Notes: a model not told the origin generated them from the letters alone. A stretch of DNA of 64,000 nt from Salegentibacter salinarum (GCF_900168115.1 NZ_FUZC01000001.1:186001-250000), one strand, 5' to 3'; numbered from the stretch's first letter, positions 15,092 through 25,008 are shown. Translations and numbers: made by a program.

Positions 15092-16546
15092 TTATTTAGG
15101 AAAACGCAGCTTAAAAGTAGTGCCTTTTCCAAGCTTAGAAGTAAAGGTAATACTTCCGTTATAAGTTTCCACAATATTCTTTACCATTGCGAGGCCCAGA
15201 CCCATTCCGCTTGATTTCGTAGTAAATTTAGGTTCAAAAACCTTCTCTATATTTTCTTCGGAAATCCCCGCACCATTATCTGAAATAATCACAAAAACAT
15301 CTGATGCTTCTTCGTGGATACTTACCATAATACGCGGATTTTTCTGGCCGTCCATTGCTTGAATGGCGTTCTTCACCAGGTTGGTAATTACCCGAATAAG
15401 TTGTGTTCTATCAAATTTGGCCAGGATTTCATCTTTTTCACTGGAAAACTGAATATAATCTTCATTAAAAATATCAAGTGCCAGTTTCACAATTTTTGGA
15501 ACATTAAGCATTTCGTTTTGCTGAGCGGGCATTTTTGCGAAGTTCGAAAAAGCTTCAGCAATAGAACTCATCGTGTCTATTTGATTGATAAGTGTGGTAG
15601 AATATTCGGCTACTTTTGCTTCAATTTCGGGATCGTTTCTATCAAAATTCCGTTCAAAACTTTGTACGCTTAAGCGCATTGGGGTTAACGGATTTTTAAT
15701 CTCGTGAGCCACCTGTTTGGCCATTTCCCGCCAGGCCTGTTCCCTTTCACCGGCAGCCAATTTTACCGCACTTTCTTCCAACTCGTCTATCATACTATTA
15801 TATGCAGCCACGAGGGTATAAATCTCTTCAGAAGCATTACTGATATCTATCTTCTGATTTCGCTTATCCAAGCGGGTTTCGGTAATTTTATCTGAAATAA
15901 TTTTAAGGGATTTCGTGATATATTTTGAAAGAAAATAAGACATAATAATCGCCAAGGCAAGCATAAACAAATACACCTCCAGCATCCTTAAAAGGAAATT
16001 ATTCAAATCTCGATTTAAAACCGTATCATCCTGAACATAGGGAAGATAAAGTATGGCCAGGGGTTTAAATTTTTTATCTAAAATATAAGTATATGAAGAT
16101 TGAAATTTTTGACCGTTAACTTCGGTTTTCTCAATATACCGTTTGCTTTCTGAGCGTTCCAGTTTTCTAAGAATGTCCTTGTCCAGCTGATTATCTGTGG
16201 TATCCCTGAAAAAAGACTGATCGGATTTTATTAAAAGCCGACCCTGAAAATCATAAATATTAATTTGCATCTCGTGCACCTGGGCCATTTCGTGAATCTT
16301 ATTCCGCTCCCCAAAAATCATATCAATATTCTCGGTATTGATCAGATATGTGGTACTGGCAAGAATAAACTTTATATTTTCCCTAATAGCCTGTTCCTTT
16401 CTATCCAGGCGTTCGCGGTGATAGTTTTCGGCTTCCAGTTTGTACTGATAAATCGTGATACCCACAATTAAAATCGAAGCTCCCAACACCAAAAGAATCA
16501 TGGAGATAAAAATGCGGGTACTTAATGAAAGTTTTGAAAGCTTCAT
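15092..16546 (-). CDS. Membrane sensor histidine kinase (NtrY-like)
   Basis: A two-component sensor of 484 residues. Membrane helices lie at about 11-33 and 188-207, enclosing a periplasmic sensor region of about 150 residues. A HAMP-like linker, the phosphoacceptor His281 in [13 protein letters not shown] and a C-terminal ATPase domain follow ([11 protein letters not shown] box; [22 protein letters not shown]1/F box; [14 protein letters not shown]2 box). The HEIKNPLTP form of the H box is characteristic of NtrY-type kinases. No response regulator is encoded next to it, so its partner is elsewhere. The signal it senses is unknown. Confidence 0.9.
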   Translation of the reverse strand: MKLSKLSLSTRIFISMILLVLGASILIVGITIYQYKLEAENYHRERLDRKEQAIRENIKFILASTTYLINTENIDMIFGERNKIHEMAQVHEMQINIYDFQGRLLIKSDQSFFRDTTDNQLDKDILRKLERSESKRYIEKTEVNGQKFQSSYTYILDKKFKPLAILYLPYVQDDTVLNRDLNNFLLRMLEVYLFMLALAIIMSYFLSKYITKSLKIISDKITETRLDKRNQKIDISNASEEIYTLVAAYNSMIDELEESAVKLAAGEREQAWREMAKQVAHEIKNPLTPMRLSVQSFERNFDRNDPEIEAKVAEYSTTLINQIDTMSSIAEAFSNFAKMPAQQNEMLNVPKIVKLALDIFNEDYIQFSSEKDEILAKFDRTQLIRVITNLVKNAIQAMDGQKNPRIMVSIHEEASDVFVIISDNGAGISEENIEKVFEPKFTTKSSGMGLGLAMVKNIVETYNGSITFTSKLGKGTTFKLRFPK

Positions 16547-16585
16547 AAATGATTATTAGTGCAAATTAATCAATTATCACACCAA

Positions 16586-17137
16586 TCAGGCATCGGGGTT
16601 TTTAGTTCTAATTCGCTTATACATTTTAATTCCCAGCATAAGCATTCCTGCCAATAGAAATATTCCTAAAACTCCGTAAATCCAGTTTATGGCATCCTTT
16701 ACAATCACTAAAAAAATAACCGCGAAGAGGATTAATGTAGAACCTTCGTTCCATAACCTCATTTGATTGGATGTCCATTTTACCACATCATTTTGAAGCT
16801 CTTTAAAAATGAGATGACATTTAATATGATAGGCATATAGCAAAACAACAAAGCCCAATTTTACCAGCATCCAGTCTTGCGAAAGCCAGCCCGGAGCTAA
16901 ATGAAGCAAAAGAAAAGCAAATAAACTCGCTAAAATAGCCGAGGGCCAGGTAATTATAAACCACAACCTTTTAGTCATCAACTTAAACTGGCTGGCCAGT
17001 ATGCTTTTATCGGGTTCAGGTTTTTGAGTAGCTTCTATATGATATATAAATAAACGCGGAATATAAAATAGCCCGGCAAACCAGGTGATTACAAAAATAA
17101 GATGTAAAGCTTTTATGTACTGGTAATATTCTATCAC
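16586..17137 (-). CDS. hemJ: Protoporphyrinogen IX oxidase HemJ
   Basis: An integral membrane protein of 183 residues that oxidises protoporphyrinogen IX to protoporphyrin IX, the step before ferrochelatase. Four or five membrane helices carry the conserved His in KALHLIFVITWFAGLFYIPR, plus RLWFIITWPS, VKLGFVVLLYAYHI and RLWNEGSTLILF, which fit HemJ (UPF0093/CopD-related). The start is a GTG at 17137. ferrochelatase and the hemA-B operon are within 10 kb, completing the late pathway. The start is overlapped by the frameshifted toxin gene. Without the toxin's indel the toxin stop would sit three bases upstream of this GTG. Confidence 0.88.
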   Translation of the reverse strand: MIEYYQYIKALHLIFVITWFAGLFYIPRLFIYHIEATQKPEPDKSILASQFKLMTKRLWFIITWPSAILASLFAFLLLHLAPGWLSQDWMLVKLGFVVLLYAYHIKCHLIFKELQNDVVKWTSNQMRLWNEGSTLILFAVIFLVIVKDAINWIYGVLGIFLLAGMLMLGIKMYKRIRTKNPDA

Positions 17138-17140
17138 AGA

Positions 17141-17438
17141 TTATGGTTTTTTTGGTTGGATTTTGATGGGTGTTGAAGACGGCCAGAATTATAATTTCCT
17201 GATCCTCTATTTCAAAAATCACTATATACGGAAAAATATCAAGGAGAGTATTTTTATAATTACCTTCCAATCGAAACATATAAGGATTAGATTGAATTCG
17301 GATCAATGTGGTTTCAAAATCATCTAAAAAACGCTTTCCTAACCCTATTTGTTGGGCTTTATACCAATCAATCGCAATTTTCAAATCCACTTGGGCTGAA
17401 GAGTCTATTTTCAGTCTAAAACCCTTATTTCTTTTCAA
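17141..17438 (-). pseudogene. RelE/ParE-type toxin with a frameshift at its C-terminus
   Basis: The first part is a good RelE/ParE toxin: FRLKIDSSAQVDLKIAIDWY, then GLGKRFLDDFETTLIRIQSNP, then PYIVIFEIEDQEIIILAVFNTHQNP. The natural start appears to be a TTG at 17438 inside the antitoxin's 3' end, since no ATG is well placed (the nearest in-frame ATG is at 17483). The frame then misses its expected stop. With six instead of seven A in the run at 17147-17153 it would read KKP-stop at 17141-17143, giving 98 residues. As written it runs on over the hemJ start to 17016. It is either a real indel with an extended tail or a homopolymer error. The core fold looks complete, so activity is possible. 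Confidence 0.7.
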
Positions 17439-17685
17439 TTTCCCTCTTCGCCTCCTCCCACGGAATTGCTTCTGACGTACCATTTTTATACGCCTCCAAA
17501 CGACGGTCCAGTTCTTCAAGCTGCTCTTTAGATAGCAAGTTTTTAAGGCTTTCTACCTCATAATCTTCTCCCGGTTCTTTAACATTTACTTCCAGCAAGA
17601 ATTCTTCAATCTGCTTCAGCAAAGCGATTTCTTTGCACGCAATAATTTTTTGAATTAGTTCTATTTTTAAAGCATTTATATCCAT
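17425..17685 (-). CDS. Antitoxin of the addiction-module component family
   Basis: An 86-residue acidic, helical protein partner of the RelE/ParE-type toxin downstream. The C-terminal motif ELDRRLEAYKNGTSEAIPWE is the signature of the 'putative addiction module component' (unstable antitoxin) family. Such antitoxins bind and block the toxin and often repress their own operon. The first half (about residues 1-45) is a predicted helical part that may dimerise. The gene overlaps the toxin by about 14 bases, so they are translated together. It is intact even though the toxin frame is damaged. No antitoxin DNA-binding domain is obvious. Confidence 0.82.
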   Translation of the reverse strand: MDINALKIELIQKIIACKEIALLKQIEEFLLEVNVKEPGEDYEVESLKNLLSKEQLEELDRRLEAYKNGTSEAIPWEEAKREIEKK

Positions 17686-17742
17686 GTATTTTCAGCTTTC
17701 CAACAAAGATAGCGATTTATGAATTTTTCTTCGGAAGAATTA

Positions 17743-19095
17743 TCAGGAGGTTTTTGGTTTTAATTTTAACCTCATTTCCCGGTTTAAAAAATATGCGGTA
17801 AGCAGCGTAGAAAGCAAATCAGCTATAGGAAATGAAATCCAAACACCGATTTCCCCGAAATAATAGGGAAGAATTAAAATTAGCGGGATAAAAAAGAACC
17901 CCTGTCTTGATAAAGTAAGTAATAAGGCCGGCACTGCTTTGCCAACGGCTTGAAAATAAGCAGCACCAATAAGCTGAATCGCTACAATAGGTGTTGCGGC
18001 AAAAACCCAGCGCATCGCAGCGGGAGTTTCGGTAATAATCGTTGGATTTTTAGTAAAAATGCGTACAATTTCATCAGAAAAGAACATAATTCCGCTAAAA
18101 ACCAATAAACCCAATCCGCAGGCATATAAGATAGCGGTATTAATACTTTTGCGAACCCTTTGATATTTTTCTGCGCCATAATTAAATCCGGCAATTGGCA
18201 AAAATCCCTGGGTAACCCCCAATACCGGGAACAAAGCAAACATGAGCATTCGGGCGATAATTGCATAAATTGCTACAGCATCTTCCCCGCCAAGATCGAA
18301 TAAAATATTATTCATAAGCAGGTAAATTACACTTACTACGGCCTGTCTGGATAAAGTAACAAAGCCAAGGGAACTAATTTCTTGCAGAATTGTTTTATTA
18401 AGACCAAAATCTGGTAAACTAATTCTAAGTTCAGAATTTTTTGAAAGAAAAAACCAGAATATGTACGCAAAGCAAAAAAGATAAGAAGCCGTGGTGGCCC
18501 AGGCCGCGCCCCACATCCCAAGTCCCATTTGGTTGATAAAAATATAATCTAAAACTAAGTTTGCTACCGAGGGAATTATCATCGCGATCATTGCGAATTT
18601 TGGTTTGCCCTCGGCACGAATCACCGTATTCCCCATCATACACAGCGCCAGGAAAGGTACGCCATACAGAACAATGGTATAGTAAACTTTTGCCGGTTCA
18701 AAAATATCGCCTTTTCCGCCAAATGCGGGAATAAGTGAATCCACAAATAGAAGTCCGATAATTACTAAACCTACGGTAAGAATTAGCGTAAGGCTTATCT
18801 GGTTTCCGAAGGTTTTAAGCGCTTTTTTTCGATCATCGGCGCCCAGTGCTCTCGATATTATTGAAGAACCTCCAATACCTATGGCCATCCCAAGGGCAGC
18901 TATAAAAAACGAAACCGGAAGCACCACATTTATCGCTGCGATTGCCGTAGAGCCAATCCAGTTTCCTACGAAAATGGTATCGATTAAAATATTGAGCGAC
19001 ATTACCAGGATTCCTACCGAAGCCGGAGCCGCTTGCTGTACAAGTAATTTACCTATTGGTTTTTCTCCGAGATTTCGAGAATTCACCGAGGCCAT
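17743..19095 (-). CDS. MATE family efflux transporter
   Basis: A 450-residue inner-membrane multidrug or small-molecule exporter of the MATE (NorM/DinF-like) class, which uses a Na+ or H+ gradient. Twelve hydrophobic segments appear in two similar halves, starting with KPIGKLLVQQAAPASVGILV and including the typical GIGGSSIISRALGA loop. The start ATG shares one base with the ferrochelatase stop (TAATG), so the two are translationally coupled. That link raises the possibility that it moves porphyrin or heme-related compounds, but this is inference only. The direct substrate cannot be predicted. Confidence 0.92.
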   Translation of the reverse strand: MASVNSRNLGEKPIGKLLVQQAAPASVGILVMSLNILIDTIFVGNWIGSTAIAAINVVLPVSFFIAALGMAIGIGGSSIISRALGADDRKKALKTFGNQISLTLILTVGLVIIGLLFVDSLIPAFGGKGDIFEPAKVYYTIVLYGVPFLALCMMGNTVIRAEGKPKFAMIAMIIPSVANLVLDYIFINQMGLGMWGAAWATTASYLFCFAYIFWFFLSKNSELRISLPDFGLNKTILQEISSLGFVTLSRQAVVSVIYLLMNNILFDLGGEDAVAIYAIIARMLMFALFPVLGVTQGFLPIAGFNYGAEKYQRVRKSINTAILYACGLGLLVFSGIMFFSDEIVRIFTKNPTIITETPAAMRWVFAATPIVAIQLIGAAYFQAVGKAVPALLLTLSRQGFFFIPLILILPYYFGEIGVWISFPIADLLSTLLTAYFLNREMRLKLKPKTS

Positions 19096-20129
19096 TATGC
19101 TTTAACGGGCTTTTGGTACGCCCATTCGTCTACCCAACGGGAAAGTACATTCACCCAATCGTCACGATCGTTTAGGCAGGGAACTACAGTGAATTCTTTA
19201 CCGCCAACTTCGTGAAAGATTTCTTCACCTTCCATTGCAATTTCCTCTAAAGTTTCCAGGCAATCTGAAACAAAAGCTGGAGTTACAATGGCCAGTTTTT
19301 TCATTCCCTGTTTTCCAAAACGTTCTATGGTTCTATCGGTATAAGGTTGCAACCACGGGTCGAATCCCAAACGGGATTGAAAGGAAACGCTATATGAATT
19401 TTCCTTCAATTCTAAATATTCGGCAACAAGCCTGGTAGTTTCAAAACATTGGTGACGATAGCAAAACTGATGTGCTGCTGAAGCCGTTTGGCAACAACTT
19501 CCATCAATTTTACAATGGGATTTTGTAACATCGCTTTTTCTAATATGTCGCTCGGGAACACCGTGATAGGAAAACAATAAATGCTGAAAATCCACTCCTT
19601 TTAATTTTTCTGAAATACTTTCAGCTAATACCCGAATATAATCGGAGTGATTATAGAAAGGCGGCATTGTGGTGAATTGCATTTTGGGAAAATGTTTCTT
19701 CCTAAGCTCTTCGGCTAAAACTAAAATAGTTTCTGTAGTGGCCATTGCGAACTGAGGATACAATGGAAAAAGTAAAACTTCATCTACCCCTTTATCGTGT
19801 AATTCCTGCAGGCCAGATTTAATGTTTGGTTCTCCATAGCGCATAGCCAAAGCGATTGGCACAGAGGTATTTTTATCCATTTTATCCTGAAGACGTTCTG
19901 ATAAAACAATTAGCGGCGAACCCTCGTCCCACCATATTTTCTGGTAAGCTTCAGCCGACTTTTTCGGTCTTGTATTTAACACAATTCCTCTTACCAAAAG
20001 AACCCTGGCCCAATATGGAACGTCAATTACACGTTCGTCCATTAAAAATTCATCAAGGTATTCTTTTACATCTTTAGGATCGGTGCTTTTTGGAGAGCCC
20101 AAATTAACCAATAATACGCCTTTACTCAT
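19095..20129 (-). CDS. hemH: Ferrochelatase
   Basis: Inserts Fe(II) into protoporphyrin IX, the last step of protoheme synthesis. The 344 residues open with KGVLLVNLGSPKSTDPKDVK. They contain the catalytic His in LLFSYHGVPERHI and the acidic helix motif ETLEEIAMEG. A Cys-rich stretch (HCKIDGSCCQTASAAHQFCY, residues about 205-224) may bind a cluster or zinc, as in some ferrochelatases. It is followed without a gap by the MATE gene. With hemJ just downstream and the hemA operon upstream, the window covers most of the pathway. The assignment is certain. Confidence 0.96.
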   Translation of the reverse strand: MSKGVLLVNLGSPKSTDPKDVKEYLDEFLMDERVIDVPYWARVLLVRGIVLNTRPKKSAEAYQKIWWDEGSPLIVLSERLQDKMDKNTSVPIALAMRYGEPNIKSGLQELHDKGVDEVLLFPLYPQFAMATTETILVLAEELRKKHFPKMQFTTMPPFYNHSDYIRVLAESISEKLKGVDFQHLLFSYHGVPERHIRKSDVTKSHCKIDGSCCQTASAAHQFCYRHQCFETTRLVAEYLELKENSYSVSFQSRLGFDPWLQPYTDRTIERFGKQGMKKLAIVTPAFVSDCLETLEEIAMEGEEIFHEVGGKEFTVVPCLNDRDDWVNVLSRWVDEWAYQKPVKA

Positions 20130-20307
20130 ATTTTTTCTTTTTCTTCTGTTGAAAACCCCACTTTGTTTCAGGAATTCTAAACAGGCTAATTATTTTCCCG
20201 GTATAAAGCTATTTCTGCCATTAAATAGGTTTCAGTTCAAAAATAAGACTATTTGTCCCGGTGAATTTCAATTACTCATTACTGTTTTTTATACCTCAAT
20301 AGAGCAT

Positions 20308-21060
20308 CTATTTTTCTTCTCCTAAAGCAAATAAAATCGATTTCAAAATATGCTCCTGAAACGATGGCTCAATATAAGACTGAATGGTATGTCCCAAACC
20401 GGTATAAATTGAAACGCCACCGTGGCCAGTTTCCCTAAACCAGGCAATGGGGTGTTCCTCACCGTTAGTGCCACCTTCGTACGAATTCTCATCAAGATAC
20501 AAAAGCACTTCCATTTCAGGATTTAGGTTGATGTAATTATACCATTCATCGGTTCTGGTCCAAACTTTGGGTAAATGAGAAACCGCGGGATGATCAGGCA
20601 TATTCAATTTTATCTCAGCTTGTTGAACTTCCGGGTGCCCGTCAAAATAACCCCCAACTAATTCTACGAACCACGGCCAATCCTCTTCGGTATCTGCTGC
20701 AGCGTGAATTCCGAAGAAATTACCGCCGTTTTCTATATAATTCTTAAAACCTTCCTGTTCTTTTTCATCAAAAACATTTCCCGTAGTGTTTAGAAAAACT
20801 ACTAAATCATAACCTTTCAGGTCATCCCTGTGAAAATCGTCGGAATCTTTAGTAGAGGTGACTTTAAAATCGTGATCTTCGCCAAGATCTTCGATAAAAG
20901 TTCTTCCTGTGGGAATAGATTCGTGCCAGAAGCCATCGGTTTTATAAAAAACAAGAATCTCTTTTTTATCTTTCTCGTCTTCATTTTCAGTTTCCTGGGT
21001 ATATCCAGAATTTAAACCGAAGAAGATGAGAATATAAATTGCAACAAATTTTTTAAACAT
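20308..21060 (-). CDS. ThuA-like domain protein, secreted
   Basis: A 250-residue protein with a signal peptide (about residues 1-20, ending NSGYTQ) and one ThuA-like domain, a fold related to class I glutamine amidotransferases. ThuA-domain proteins are often linked to sugar (trehalose or disaccharide) metabolism, but this member lacks other such genes nearby. Conserved segments include FYKTDGFWHESIPTGR, GGNFFGIHAAADTE and GHGGVSIYTGLGHT. It starts four bases after the AraC-type regulator stop, so the two form an operon. The substrate is unknown. The signal peptide puts it in the periplasm or outside. Confidence 0.85.
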   Translation of the reverse strand: MFKKFVAIYILIFFGLNSGYTQETENEDEKDKKEILVFYKTDGFWHESIPTGRTFIEDLGEDHDFKVTSTKDSDDFHRDDLKGYDLVVFLNTTGNVFDEKEQEGFKNYIENGGNFFGIHAAADTEEDWPWFVELVGGYFDGHPEVQQAEIKLNMPDHPAVSHLPKVWTRTDEWYNYINLNPEMEVLLYLDENSYEGGTNGEEHPIAWFRETGHGGVSIYTGLGHTIQSYIEPSFQEHILKSILFALGEEK

Positions 21061-21064
21061 AATT

Positions 21065-21964
21065 CTAAGAATTTGAAGTTAAAGACATAATATACTTCTT
21101 GGGAGTGGTGCCGAATTTTTTCTTAAAAGCAGCAATAAAATGACTTGCGGTGCTGTAACCCACTTTTAAACCAACTTCGTTTACATTATAATCACCACTA
21201 TCTAAAAGCTTCCTGGCATATTCCATTTTATAGTCGAAAAGGAAACTGTACACCGAATCGCCATAAATTTGTTTAAACCCTTCTTTAAGCTTTTTAAGAC
21301 TTAACCCAATTTCATCTGATAATTCCTGAAGCGAAGGCGGCTCGGCCATCCTGGAAATTACAATATCCTTAGCTTTTCTTATTTTAATAATATTTTCTTC
21401 GTCACTAAGAAAAGGACATTGTTCTACATTTGGGTCTTCGGTCCTGTTAAAATATAAACTTAACAATTCGTAAGCCTTCCCTTTAAAATAGAGATTTTTA
21501 ATACTTGGAGTAAGGTTAAAATTCATCACCTGGTTGAGCACAATGGCCATAGATGGTGAAATTGGTGCATCTTTATAATATTTTTTATCCTTATTATCAG
21601 CACTTAAAAAAGTAATATAACCGGCTTCCTGCGAAAAAAGGGAATGGAATTTTTTAATAGAAATTACCAATGAAATTAACCAGGAATTTGGCTCCAACAC
21701 CAAATTTAAGGGCAAATCCTGCTGCGGATTGTACAGCAGCAAAGAACTTTCTCCATTAAGCGGAAGTTCATATTTGTTATTATTGAACAAAAACTTGCTT
21801 CCGCCTTTTAAATTGAAATGAAACTGGATAAAGCTGCTATCTATATTCCTAATAATTTTCTGATCCTCAGTAGTTTCATTTTGAAACTTTAAAAGATAAA
21901 AACCATCTTCAATTTTCAGCTCCTCAGTAAATCCTACAGCGTTATTTTTATCTTCTAAGATCAT
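21065..21964 (-). CDS. AraC family transcriptional regulator
   Basis: A 299-residue regulator with an N-terminal sensing domain of about 190 residues (beta-rich, no known ligand) and a C-terminal pair of helix-turn-helix motifs. The DNA-binding part is clear: LQELSDEIGLSLKKLKEGFK (first HTH) and NVNEVGLKVGYSTASHFIAA (second HTH), ending KKFGTTPKKY. It is divergent from hemA (200-base gap) and co-directional with the ThuA-domain gene. The shared position next to the heme operon suggests control of it, but no operator was identified in the gap. The regulatory target is inferred. Confidence 0.9.
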   Translation of the reverse strand: MILEDKNNAVGFTEELKIEDGFYLLKFQNETTEDQKIIRNIDSSFIQFHFNLKGGSKFLFNNNKYELPLNGESSLLLYNPQQDLPLNLVLEPNSWLISLVISIKKFHSLFSQEAGYITFLSADNKDKKYYKDAPISPSMAIVLNQVMNFNLTPSIKNLYFKGKAYELLSLYFNRTEDPNVEQCPFLSDEENIIKIRKAKDIVISRMAEPPSLQELSDEIGLSLKKLKEGFKQIYGDSVYSFLFDYKMEYARKLLDSGDYNVNEVGLKVGYSTASHFIAAFKKKFGTTPKKYIMSLTSNS

Positions 21965-22133
21965 TTTTTTGATTTTAAGTCTATTTAGAATAATTCTAAA
22001 CTAATTACTCCAAACCGACTATCACTACTGCAAAAGTAAGTATTTACTATTTTTTAAAGTTATAAAAAACCTAAAATAACTGAAAGCGATACAAAAAGTA
22101 CTTTGAGCGTTACTTTTTGGTTTAGGATTAGTT

Positions 22134-22141
22134 TAATTTTG
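22134..22141 (+). promoter_or_regulatory. -7 promoter box of the hemA operon
   Basis: TAATTTTG matches TAnnTTTG, 23 bases before the ATG at 22165. The 5' untranslated stretch after it (GTCCCGAATACCC...) has no obvious riboswitch fold. The wider gap 21965-22164 shows no operator I can identify. Confidence 0.6.
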
Positions 22142-22164
22142 TCCCGAATACCCTAAATAGGTTC

Positions 22165-23421
22165 ATGGAAGATTATCATATTGCAAGCGGAAAACATTTT
22201 TACACCATAGGTCTTAGCTACAAAAAGGCTGATGCAGAGATAAGAGGACATTTTAGTTTAAACGAAGAAGCTAAAAATGGCTTGCTTAAGCAAGCTAAAG
22301 ATGAAGGTATTGATGCCATCCTGGTAACCTCCACCTGTAACCGCACCGAAATTTACGGATTTGCACAACACCCTTTTCAACTTATTAAATTACTGTGTGA
22401 ACATACCCATGGCACCGTAGAAGAGTTTGAAAAAGTGGCTTACGTACATAAAAATAAGCAGGCAATCTCGCACATGTTTAGAGTGGGCACCGGCTTAGAC
22501 AGTCAGATTCTAGGCGATTTTGAAATTATTAGTCAGTTAAAAGTTGCTTTTACCCGGTCCAAAAAATATGGATTGGTAAATGCTTTTTTAGAAAGACTGG
22601 TGAATGCCGTAATACAAGCCAGTAAACGTATTAAAAATGAAACCGAAATTTCTACTGGCGCCACATCGGTGTCTTTTGCTTCGGTTCAATATATTTTAGA
22701 TAACGTTCCCAACGTTACAGATAAAAATATTTTGCTTTTTGGAACAGGTAAAATTGGAAGAAATACCTGTGAAAATCTTATAAAACATACCCAAAACGAA
22801 CATATTACCCTTATTAACCGTACCAAAGACAAAGCGGAAAAAATTGCGGGTAAATTCAACCTTATCGTAAAAGATTACGCCGATTTACAGGCAGAAATTA
22901 GAAATACCGATATTCTAATTGTGGCTACTGGGGCACAAAACCCTACTATTTCAAAAGAATTGATTTATTCTAACAAAGATTTGCTGGTTTTAGACCTTTC
23001 TATACCAAAGAATGTTTCAGAAGACGTGGCGCATTTGCTTAATGTAAAACTAGTTCACCTGGATCAGCTTTCAAAAATTACCGATCAGAATTTAGAACGT
23101 AGAAAACAGTTTATTCCAGACGCAGAAGCTATTATTAAAGAGGTAGAAACCGATTTTAATAAATGGCTGGAAACCCGAAAATTTGCACCTACCATAAAAG
23201 CTTTAAAGAAAAAGCTTAGGAGTATGAAAGATGCTGAACTTGATTTTCAGCGCAGAAAAATTTCAGATTTCAACGATGAGCAGGCCGAAATTGTGAGCGA
23301 CAGGATTATTCAAAAAATAATGAAACACTTTGCTAATCATTTAAAAGGAGATTCAACCACTACCGATGAAAGCCTGGAATTGATTCAGAAAGTATTTCAG
23401 CTTGAAGAACAGGTAAAATGA
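22165..23421 (+). CDS. hemA: Glutamyl-tRNA reductase
   Basis: The first committed step of the C5 heme pathway: reduction of glutamyl-tRNA(Glu) to glutamate-1-semialdehyde. The 418 residues carry the catalytic Cys58 in TSTCNRTEIYG and a Rossmann NADPH domain (about 175-330) with the conserved FGTGKIGRNTCENL glycine motif. The C-terminal dimerisation helices follow. The C5 route is confirmed by the absence of ALA synthase here. The stop overlaps hemC (ATGA), the first of several coupled joins in the operon. hemL is not in the window. Confidence 0.96.
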   Translation: MEDYHIASGKHFYTIGLSYKKADAEIRGHFSLNEEAKNGLLKQAKDEGIDAILVTSTCNRTEIYGFAQHPFQLIKLLCEHTHGTVEEFEKVAYVHKNKQAISHMFRVGTGLDSQILGDFEIISQLKVAFTRSKKYGLVNAFLERLVNAVIQASKRIKNETEISTGATSVSFASVQYILDNVPNVTDKNILLFGTGKIGRNTCENLIKHTQNEHITLINRTKDKAEKIAGKFNLIVKDYADLQAEIRNTDILIVATGAQNPTISKELIYSNKDLLVLDLSIPKNVSEDVAHLLNVKLVHLDQLSKITDQNLERRKQFIPDAEAIIKEVETDFNKWLETRKFAPTIKALKKKLRSMKDAELDFQRRKISDFNDEQAEIVSDRIIQKIMKHFANHLKGDSTTTDESLELIQKVFQLEEQVK

Positions 23422-24338
23422 GCAAAGTAATTCGCATTGGCACCAGAGATAGCGAACTCGCACTTTGGCAGGCAAAAACAGTGCAAAACGCGCTTGAAAA
23501 GGCCGGGCATAAAACCGAATTAATTCCCGTTAAATCTACGGGAGACCTAAATTTAGATCAGCCGCTTTACGAGATGGGCATTACCGGGATTTTCACCAAA
23601 ACCCTAGATGTAGCGATGATTAAAGGTAATATTGATATTGCCGTACATTCTATGAAAGACGTGCCAACGGCACTTCCCAAAGGAATAGTAGAAGCTGCCG
23701 TTTTAAAACGTGCCAATACCAAAGATATTCTTATTCATAAAGGCCTGAATTTTCTGGAAAGCGATGGTACTGTTGCTACCGGAAGTTTGCGCCGTAAAGC
23801 CCAATGGCTTAATAAATATCCTACCCATAAAGTGGTGGATTTACGCGGAAACGTAAACACCCGAATGAAAAAGTTAGACGATAACAACTGGAATGGGGCT
23901 ATTTTCGCCGCTGCCGGACTGGAACGTATTGCATTAAAGCCAGAAAATTTTTTAGATCTCAACTGGATGATTCCCGCACCGGCCCAGGGCGCAATGCTCG
24001 TGGTAGCGATGGAAGAAGATGAATTTACACAGAAAGCTCTGGCACTTTTAAATCATAAAGAATCTGAAATCACCGTACATATTGAACGGGAGTTTTTAAA
24101 GGTTTTAGAAGGTGGTTGCACCGCGCCAATTGGAGCTTTGGCGACGGTAGATAAAGATCTTATTTACTTTAAAGGCGCACTTTTTAGTTTAGACGGAAAA
24201 GAAAAAATTGTCGTTGAAAAAACAGTTTTTATAAATGAAATTGAGAATTTTGGCAGACGATGCGCTGAAGAAATCCTCCAGAATGGCGGTGCAAAATTGA
24301 TGCAGGAAATTAAAGCCAAAATCAATACCGAAGGCTGA
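23418..24338 (+). CDS. hemC: Hydroxymethylbilane synthase
   Basis: Joins four porphobilinogen units into the linear tetrapyrrole hydroxymethylbilane. The dipyrromethane cofactor attaches to Cys234 in VLEGGCTAPIGA. The active-site Asp is in HSMKDVPTALP (about residue 81), and substrate Arg residues are in TGSLRRKAQW. The length (306) is normal. It overlaps hemA by four bases and is followed by hemD at 22 bases. The assignment is certain. Confidence 0.97.
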   Translation: MSKVIRIGTRDSELALWQAKTVQNALEKAGHKTELIPVKSTGDLNLDQPLYEMGITGIFTKTLDVAMIKGNIDIAVHSMKDVPTALPKGIVEAAVLKRANTKDILIHKGLNFLESDGTVATGSLRRKAQWLNKYPTHKVVDLRGNVNTRMKKLDDNNWNGAIFAAAGLERIALKPENFLDLNWMIPAPAQGAMLVVAMEEDEFTQKALALLNHKESEITVHIEREFLKVLEGGCTAPIGALATVDKDLIYFKGALFSLDGKEKIVVEKTVFINEIENFGRRCAEEILQNGGAKLMQEIKAKINTEG

Positions 24339-24360
24339 TTTTCATCTAAAAATTTTATGA

Positions 24361-25008
24361 ATGAAAAGCATTCTTTCAACTAAAAAACTCAGTAAACCCC
24401 AGAAACAATTGTTTCTGAATTCTGGTTTGAGTTTGGTGGAACATAATGCGATCACAATTGAAGTCACCTATTTTAAGCTTCCTTCAGAAAAGATAAAAAA
24501 CGCCATTTTTACCAGTAAAAACTCTGTAAATGCGGTTTCAGGAAAAGTTCAGATTGAAAATTGTTTTTGTGTAGGAGAAAAAACCGCAGACTTAGCCAAC
24601 GAAAACGGATTTCATATTCAGGAAATCGCCGACTACGGAAAAGATTTAGCCGGAATAATTGTTCAGAATTATTCTGAAGAAAGCTTTATTTTTTTCTGTG
24701 GAAATAAAAGAAGAGATGATATTCCCGAAATCTTGAAAAAGAATAAAATTGAATTTACTGAAATTGAAGTTTATAAAACCTTATTAAATCCCAGGTCATT
24801 TTCCCAGGAATTTGACGGAATTTTATTTTTTAGCCCCAGTGCGGTACAAAGTTTTACTGATAAAAATCGACTAAAAGATTCTACCGCTTTTTGCATAGGA
24901 AAAACAACTGCTGCAGAAGCCAAAAAATATACAAACAATATAATAACCGCCACCCAACCTTCAATTGAAAATGTGATCGTACAGGTGGTGAAATATTTTA
25001 AAAAATGA
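24361..25008 (+). CDS. hemD: Uroporphyrinogen-III synthase
   Basis: Closes hydroxymethylbilane to uroporphyrinogen III with inversion of ring D. This family is poorly conserved, and at 215 residues this one is at the short end. It is recognised by the two-lobed pattern with [10 protein letters not shown] in the first lobe and [10 protein letters not shown] in the second, plus ending [13 protein letters not shown], and by its place between hemC and hemE. It overlaps hemE by four bases (ATGA). The ATG at 24361 gives the better opening ([10 protein letters not shown]) than the out-of-frame ATG four bases earlier. Confidence 0.9.
   Translation: MKSILSTKKLSKPQKQLFLNSGLSLVEHNAITIEVTYFKLPSEKIKNAIFTSKNSVNAVSGKVQIENCFCVGEKTADLANENGFHIQEIADYGKDLAGIIVQNYSEESFIFFCGNKRRDDIPEILKKNKIEFTEIEVYKTLLNPRSFSQEFDGILFFSPSAVQSFTDKNRLKDSTAFCIGKTTAAEAKKYTNNIITATQPSIENVIVQVVKYFKK

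Noticed and set aside
20083-20325. ORF of 80 codons on the plus strand between hemH and the ThuA gene
   Set aside because: It overlaps both neighbours' coding ends on the other strand and has no recognisable protein features.
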